Below are positions 59,596 through 64,000 of a stretch of DNA of 64,000 nucleotides, one piece after another. This stretch comes from an uncultured Collinsella sp. (GTDB lineage Bacteria > Actinomycetota > Coriobacteriia > Coriobacteriales > Coriobacteriaceae). Location: the NCBI GenBank assembly GCA_900758845.1, contig CAAESW010000045.1, positions 5,994-69,993 of the forward strand, in the 5' to 3' direction. Made by a program: the position numbers and the translations under genes. The notes beneath the pieces were generated by a model. The model was given only the letters and a program-made list of their open reading frames with translations. It was not told where the DNA came from and did no database searches. Numbering within the stretch: the first letter of the stretch is position 1; each line of letters begins with the position of its first letter.

Positions 59596-60960
59596 CTAAA
59601 CGTCAAGATGTGCACGATCAAGCGCCTTTTTGATAAGAGGGACAGATCGATCAGCCAAATACAACGGAATGTTGAGCACCCCGTCGTCGAGCTTTAGGTT
59701 CTTAAGTGAGTAGCGGACCCTCAATGGAGTCGTCTCCGCATGCTTGTCGGCATAGTACTTAAGGCTCTTGGAATGAACGACCTCTCCCGATTTGACCTCG
59801 ACGGGAACGATTTCGTTTCCGACTTGAATCAAAAAATCGACTTCGTGCTTCGGCTTCTCGTTTGTCCAATAACGCGGAGCAGCATCTAACTGTGAAAGCA
59901 ATGCCTGAAGCACATAGTTCTCGGCGAACGAACCTTTGAACTCCGAAAATAGCGCATCCGAGATGGCAAAAGCGGACGCATCCAGCCTTGCCATGCGGCG
60001 CAGCAAGCCGACATCAAGACAGTAGACCTTAAATGCCTTGAGGTCATCGTACGCAGAGAGCGGCACACCACCAGCAGCATTAAGGCGAACCGCCGTGATG
60101 AGCCCAGCATCGGCAAGCCATTCCAGAGCATCCTCGTATTCTCGAGCACGAGCCCCCTCGCGCACCGCACCCCAAACGAACTTTTTGTTCTCGCGCGCCA
60201 ACTGAGCTGGAATCGAGTTCCATATTTGTGAAAGCTTGGCGAACTGCGCACGGCCACCATGCTTGGCAAAATCGCGCTCGTAGGAATCCAAGAGATCAGA
60301 CAACACCTTATCGACCTGAACGATATCGCCCGTCTCCACCCACCGGCCAAGAGCCTCTGGCATGCCGCCGCATGCAAAATAACGACGAAGATGCTCGACG
60401 AGACGGACATGGAAGAAATCGGGCACTGTCTCGATCTGATCCAGGCCGCCAAGGTATTCGTCGTAGTTTGCAGCGCCCTCGGCTTTCAGAAACTCGGAAA
60501 AGCTCATGGGGCGCATCTCCATGAACTCGACCTTTCCCACCGGAAAAGCGCTGGTCTCACGGGACAAGCGAACGCCCAACAAAGACCCTGCGCATGCGAC
60601 GTGATACTCGGGGGCCTCGTCACAGAAGTATTTAAGGGCGCCGACTGCAGAAGGACAATCCTGGATCTCATCAATAATAAGCAGCGTTTCGCCGGGCTCG
60701 ATAGGCTGTCCAAGTGCCAGGGAAAGATTTGAGATGATCCGTCGAGGATCGCGCGTACCTTCGAAAAACTGAGCGTACTCGCTCTGTACCCCAGGTGACG
60801 GCTCCTCGAGCGTCAGATATACAAAATTGAGGTACGAGGTTCGGCCGAACTCCTTAAGCGCCCACGTCTTTCCAACCTGGCGCGCCCCCTTAAGGATAAG
60901 CGGCTTACGATATTCTGACGCTTTCCAAGCGTTAAGCTTGGCAATGATATCTCGCTGCAT
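59596..60960 (-). CDS. AAA ATPase with DUF4143 domain
   Basis: The 454-residue protein has Walker A KGARQVGKTWALKEF, Walker B LLIIDEIQDCP and the sensor CAGSLLGVRL. The C-terminal DUF4143 domain has RYWTNEKPKHEVDFLIQVGNEIVPVEVKSG, a PD-(D/E)xK-like D...E-x-K pattern. Such ATPases are widespread in gut bacteria with unknown function; some look like defence or toxin components. It stands alone behind a promoter with a large dyad. Base use is a little more AT-rich than neighbours. Confidence 0.85.
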   Translation of the reverse strand: MQRDIIAKLNAWKASEYRKPLILKGARQVGKTWALKEFGRTSYLNFVYLTLEEPSPGVQSEYAQFFEGTRDPRRIISNLSLALGQPIEPGETLLIIDEIQDCPSAVGALKYFCDEAPEYHVACAGSLLGVRLSRETSAFPVGKVEFMEMRPMSFSEFLKAEGAANYDEYLGGLDQIETVPDFFHVRLVEHLRRYFACGGMPEALGRWVETGDIVQVDKVLSDLLDSYERDFAKHGGRAQFAKLSQIWNSIPAQLARENKKFVWGAVREGARAREYEDALEWLADAGLITAVRLNAAGGVPLSAYDDLKAFKVYCLDVGLLRRMARLDASAFAISDALFSEFKGSFAENYVLQALLSQLDAAPRYWTNEKPKHEVDFLIQVGNEIVPVEVKSGEVVHSKSLKYYADKHAETTPLRVRYSLKNLKLDDGVLNIPLYLADRSVPLIKKALDRAHLDV

Positions 60961-60979
60961 GACCGAACCTCCCGCAAAG

Positions 60980-61054
60980 AAACTTCCGTAAACGTGATAT
61001 TTCCCACATTTTACCCTAGGTAAAACGTGACATTTATCACATTTACGGAAGTTT
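60980..61054. promoter_or_regulatory. Large dyad with direct repeats before the DUF4143 gene
   Basis: AAACTTCCGTAAA (60980-60992) and its exact reverse complement (61042-61054) bracket TTTTACC / GGTAAAA. Inside, GTAAACGTGATATTTCCC and GTAAAACGTGACATTTAT form a degenerate direct repeat about 32 bases apart. The start codon of the DUF4143 gene is 20 bases away, so this is the operator or promoter. Confidence 0.7.
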
Positions 61055-61092
61055 TAAGTTCATTTCGCCACACTTCCATCACATTCAAAAGG

Positions 61093-61115
61093 CGGAGGCG
61101 CATTTTGCGCCTCCG
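61093..61115 (-). terminator. Terminator-like hairpin after gatB
   Basis: CGGAGGCGCA and TGCGCCTCCG form a 10-bp stem. On the minus strand CCTTTTG follows. With the palindrome next to it, it probably ends the gatCAB transcript. Confidence 0.65.
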
Positions 61116-61165
61116 TCACCATCTTTCCTATCAGCCTACCTGACCCGAACGGCCGAGTCGTCACA

Positions 61166-61306
61166 GAACCCGGGAGCCCCGGCAGGGCGGGTGCTTGCTC
61201 AAAATGAGTTCCGCACGCAAAGAAGGCCACTTAATGTGGCCTTCGTCTTGCGCAGGACTGTTTGAAATTTTGAGGAAGCACCCGCCCTGCCGGGGCTCCC
61301 GGGTTC
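61166..61306 (+). repeat. Compound palindromic element, copy 2
   Basis: A perfect 31-bp inverted repeat (61166-61196 / 61276-61306, containing GGGAGCCCCGGCAGGGC) encloses the hairpin GAAGGCCAC / GTGGCCTTC. The interior has GAGTTCCGCACG, CACTTAATGTG and CAGGACTGT with gaps of 10 and 14 bases, as in copy 1 (39392-39525). The inner stems differ by three compensated base pairs. It lies 4 bases after the gatB stop. Confidence 0.88.
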
Positions 61307-61310
61307 CCGC

Positions 61311-62987
61311 TTACGAGAGCGACGTTCTCAGCAACTCGTTGAAGAGCTTCGGGTTGCCCTTGCCGCGGCTCGCCTTCATGCACTGGCCCACCAAAAAGCC
61401 GATGACCTTCTGGTTGCCGTCACGATACTGCTGCGCCTGCTCGGCACAGTTAGCCAGCACCTCGTCCACGATCGGCTGCAGCGCGCCGGCATCGCTCACC
61501 TGACGCATACCGCGCTCGTCGACGATCTTGTTGGGATCGTCGCCGGTCTGGGCCATGGCCTCAAAGACCTCGTGCGCCTGGTTGGAGCTGATGGCATCGG
61601 TCGCCAGCAGCTTGGCAAGCGCCGCCACCTGAGCCGGCGCGATGCCGGACTCGGCGAGCGACACGCCCGCGCCCTTAAGGTAGGCAATCATCTCGTTCAC
61701 CAGCAGGTTTGCGACCGTCTGGGCCTCCTTGCCAGCCATACCGGCAGCGGCAGCCTCAAAGAACTCGGCAAACTCGGGGTCGCCGGCAATCTGCTCGGCA
61801 TCGGCCGCCTTAATACCAAAGTCGGCCTCAAAACGGGCACGCTTGGCATCAGGCAGCTCAGGAATCTCGCCACGGCAGCGGTCGATGAACTCGTCGTCCA
61901 GATCGAACGGCGCCAGGTCGGGATCGGGGAACAGACGATAGTCGTCTGCCGTTTCCTTCACACGCATGACCACGGTGCGCTTGCGGCTGGGCTCCCAGTG
62001 ACGGGTCTCCTGATAGATGATTCCGCCCTCTTCGAGCACCTCGGCCTGGCGGCAAATCTCGTAGGCAAGGCCATCGTGCAGGCTCTTAAACGAGTTGAGG
62101 TTCTTAAGCTCGGTCTTGGTGCCCAGCTTGGTCTCGCCACGGCGGCGCAGCGACACGTTGCCGTCGCAGCGCATGGAACCCTTCTCCATGGAGCAGTCCG
62201 AAATGCCCAGCGTCACAAAGATGCGACGGAGCTTCTCCATAAACAGGCGAGCCTCCTCGGGCGTGCGCAGGTCGGGCTCGGTGACAAGCTCAATCAGCGG
62301 CGTGCCGCAGCGGTTGTAGTCGACGAGCGACTCGGCCGCGGCGGTAATGCGGCCCTCGGCACCGCCCACGTGCACCATCTTGGCGGCGTCCTCCTCCATG
62401 TGGATGCGCAGGATGCGGATGGGCACCGTGTAGGAACCGTCCTCGCGACGCTCGGGCATCTGCAGGTTGGACGCATCGTAGCTGGCCAGGTGGCCGGCGC
62501 GCTGGTTGCCCTCGCGCATGGTCGACGTCATGGACGTAGACAGGCCCTCGGCGTTGGCCGAGGCGCTCGCCAGGCTCTGAGCCTCGGCCTCGCCAAACGC
62601 GCAGTCGGGGCGCTCGGCGGCACCGCGACCGGTCACGTCCAGGTCCAGGTGACCGTACATGGCAAAGGCGACCGGACCTTGCGTGGTCTGGAAGTTCTTG
62701 GCCATATCGGGATAGAAGTAGTGCTTGCGGTAGAACATCGAGTGGCGCTGGATCTCGCAGTTGGTGGCGAGACCGGCCTTGACGATGCTCTCGATGGCGC
62801 GCTTGTTGGGCACCGGCAGGGCGCCGGGCAGGCCCAGGCATACCGGGCACACGTTGGCGTTGGGCTCGTCATCGTGGCTGAGCTTGCAGTTGCAGAACAT
62901 CTTGGTATCGAGTGCGGTAAGCTCGGTATGAATCTCCAGGCCGATCACGGCCTCCCAATCCTGCAGGACCTCGGAAAGCTCCTTCAT
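61311..62987 (-). CDS. gatB: Asp/Glu-tRNA amidotransferase subunit B
   Basis: The 558-residue subunit has VIGLEIHTELTALDTKMF, zinc cysteines CNC...CPVC (32-50), HYFYPDMAKNFQTTQ, RIHMEEDAAKMVH, DYNRCGTPLIELVTEPD and the tail domain ending ASRGKGNPKLFNELL. It is about 80 residues longer than usual: residues about 120-185 are an alanine- and serine-rich insertion (EAEAQSLASASANAEGLSTS) between two conserved strands of the cradle. Its ATG overlaps the gatA stop by one base (TAATG). It helps GatA make Gln-tRNA and perhaps Asn-tRNA. Confidence 0.95.
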   Translation of the reverse strand: MKELSEVLQDWEAVIGLEIHTELTALDTKMFCNCKLSHDDEPNANVCPVCLGLPGALPVPNKRAIESIVKAGLATNCEIQRHSMFYRKHYFYPDMAKNFQTTQGPVAFAMYGHLDLDVTGRGAAERPDCAFGEAEAQSLASASANAEGLSTSMTSTMREGNQRAGHLASYDASNLQMPERREDGSYTVPIRILRIHMEEDAAKMVHVGGAEGRITAAAESLVDYNRCGTPLIELVTEPDLRTPEEARLFMEKLRRIFVTLGISDCSMEKGSMRCDGNVSLRRRGETKLGTKTELKNLNSFKSLHDGLAYEICRQAEVLEEGGIIYQETRHWEPSRKRTVVMRVKETADDYRLFPDPDLAPFDLDDEFIDRCRGEIPELPDAKRARFEADFGIKAADAEQIAGDPEFAEFFEAAAAGMAGKEAQTVANLLVNEMIAYLKGAGVSLAESGIAPAQVAALAKLLATDAISSNQAHEVFEAMAQTGDDPNKIVDERGMRQVSDAGALQPIVDEVLANCAEQAQQYRDGNQKVIGFLVGQCMKASRGKGNPKLFNELLRTSLS

Positions 62988-64000
62988 TACAGCTCGCCTC
63001 CCTTCCCGGCAAAATCGGGCGCGACGGAAAGCGCGGGCGCACCCGTGGCGGCATCGGCAAAGCCGCGCTCCAGGGCGCGGGCAAACATGAGCAGCTGACG
63101 GTCCTTAAAGGCCGGACCCACCAGCTGGGCAGAAACGGGCAGCTGAGTGTCCTCGCCCAGGCCCAGCGGCACCGAAATACCACCGTTGCCGCAAATGTTG
63201 AGCGAGATGGTGTACAGGTCGGAGAGGTACATCTGCGTGGGGTCGCTGATCTCGCCAAACTTAAAGGCCGTGCGCGGCGAGGCGGGCATGAGGATGGTGT
63301 CCACCTTGGCATACGCGGCGTCGTAGTCCTGCGTGATGAGCGTGCGGGCCTTTTGCGCAGCGTAGTAGTACTTGTCGTACACGCCCGAGCTCAGCAGGTA
63401 GGCGCCGAGCATCTGACGACGCTTGGCCTCGGCGCCAAAGCCGTGGGCGCGCGACAGCGAGCTCTGGTCGGACAGGTTGGCGCAGCCCTCCTCCTGATAA
63501 CCGTAGCGAATGCCGTCGAAGCGGGCCAGGTTGGAGAACGCCTCGGCCGGGCCGATGACGTAGTAGGCGGCTATGGCAGCGTCCAAGTGCGGCAGGTCGA
63601 CCTCGACCAGCTCGGCGCCCTGGTTCTGCAGCTCCTGAGCGGCGCGCTGAACAGCAGCCTTGACCTCGGGCGTCAGGCCCTCGGCCTCCATAAACGCGGG
63701 GATAATACCCACACGCTTACCCTCGATGCTGTCGTTGAGGTGCTCGGTAAAGTCGACGGCGCAATCCTGGCTGGTGCAGTCGTACGGATCATGGCCCGCG
63801 CCGGTAAGCGCGTTCATGGCCAGCGCGACATCCTCGATCGTGCGGCCAAAGGGGCCCACCTGGTCGAGCGACGAGCCAAAGGCAACCACGCCGTAGCGGC
63901 TCACGGCGCCGTACGTGGGCTTAAAGCCCACCACGCCGCACAGCGACGCCGGCTGGCGGATGGAGCCGCCGGTGTCCGAGCCCAGCGAGAGCGCGACCTC
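62987..64000 (-). CDS. gatA: Asp/Glu-tRNA amidotransferase subunit A, 3' part
   Basis: The frame runs to the window edge, so the N-terminal part, with the catalytic Lys, lies outside. The 337 visible residues begin EVALSLGSDTGGSIRQPASLCGVVGFKPTYG, the amidase signature with both catalytic serines. GPFGRTIEDVALAMNAL and the C-terminal PLGLGEDTQLPVSAQLVGP follow. It releases ammonia from glutamine for the tRNA-linked transamidation done with GatB. gatC is expected just upstream, beyond position 64000. Confidence 0.95.
   Translation of the reverse strand, partial: EVALSLGSDTGGSIRQPASLCGVVGFKPTYGAVSRYGVVAFGSSLDQVGPFGRTIEDVALAMNALTGAGHDPYDCTSQDCAVDFTEHLNDSIEGKRVGIIPAFMEAEGLTPEVKAAVQRAAQELQNQGAELVEVDLPHLDAAIAAYYVIGPAEAFSNLARFDGIRYGYQEEGCANLSDQSSLSRAHGFGAEAKRRQMLGAYLLSSGVYDKYYYAAQKARTLITQDYDAAYAKVDTILMPASPRTAFKFGEISDPTQMYLSDLYTISLNICGNGGISVPLGLGEDTQLPVSAQLVGPAFKDRQLLMFARALERGFADAATGAPALSVAPDFAGKGGEL

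Overview
The window looks like a chromosomal segment of a Collinsella-like actinobacterium (class Coriobacteriia). The GC content is high. There is a type III glutamine synthetase, a fused MurT-GatD protein, a split MetH, UPF0210 and DUF1648 proteins, a SARP/BTAD regulator and a GH4/PTS sugar locus. This assignment rests on gene content and was not tested against a database.

Left end (1 to about 9.4 kb): an integrated element. A tightly packed plus-strand operon carries the end of an N6-adenine methylase-like protein, an unrecognised protein, a ParB-fold protein, an SNF2-type helicase and, after a short gap, a DUF262/DUF1524 (GmrSD-like) protein. It resembles a defence or restriction cassette that matches no named system I know. 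It is followed on the other strand by a ribbon-helix-helix protein, a tyrosine integrase and an excisionase. A divergent XRE repressor faces the excisionase across a promoter rich in TACGTA-type repeats. A 617-base gene-free stretch with seven GGGAGTA repeats separates these from the 3' end of guaA, the probable insertion site.

Middle (9.4 to 49.5 kb): the host backbone. It holds guaA, ansA, ychF, a GH4 / alpha-glucoside PTS / polyol dehydrogenase / GntR locus, a ferredoxin-like protein, three iron-type alcohol or glycerol dehydrogenases and a murT-gatD operon. Then come tRNA-Glu, glnN, a methionine cluster (metF, MetH activation protein, metH), UPF0210, yhbY and a 999-residue STAND/SARP regulator. 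The minus-strand run rplM-rpsI-glmM-crr-nagB and a patatin follow. The separate crr (EIIA-Glc) is a plausible phosphodonor for the PTS EIICB, which has no IIA domain.

Right end (49.5 to 64 kb): tmRNA, a DinJ/PIN toxin-antitoxin pair, a P1B-type metal ATPase with a small membrane partner, a two-gene ABC exporter-fold transporter with a divergent AraC regulator, an AAA/DUF4143 ATPase, and the gatB and (partial) gatA genes of the transamidosome.

Intergenic DNA is unusually structured. Two copies of one compound palindrome (39392-39525 and 61166-61306) share three conserved blocks at identical spacing while their stems differ by compensating changes. A tRNA-Glu tail duplication and two tmRNA-linked repeats share an inverted copy of the T-arm of the neighbouring RNA. 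A 62-bp hairpin repeat array, a 15-bp motif alternating every 40 bp and two MITE-like inverted-repeat elements complete the set.
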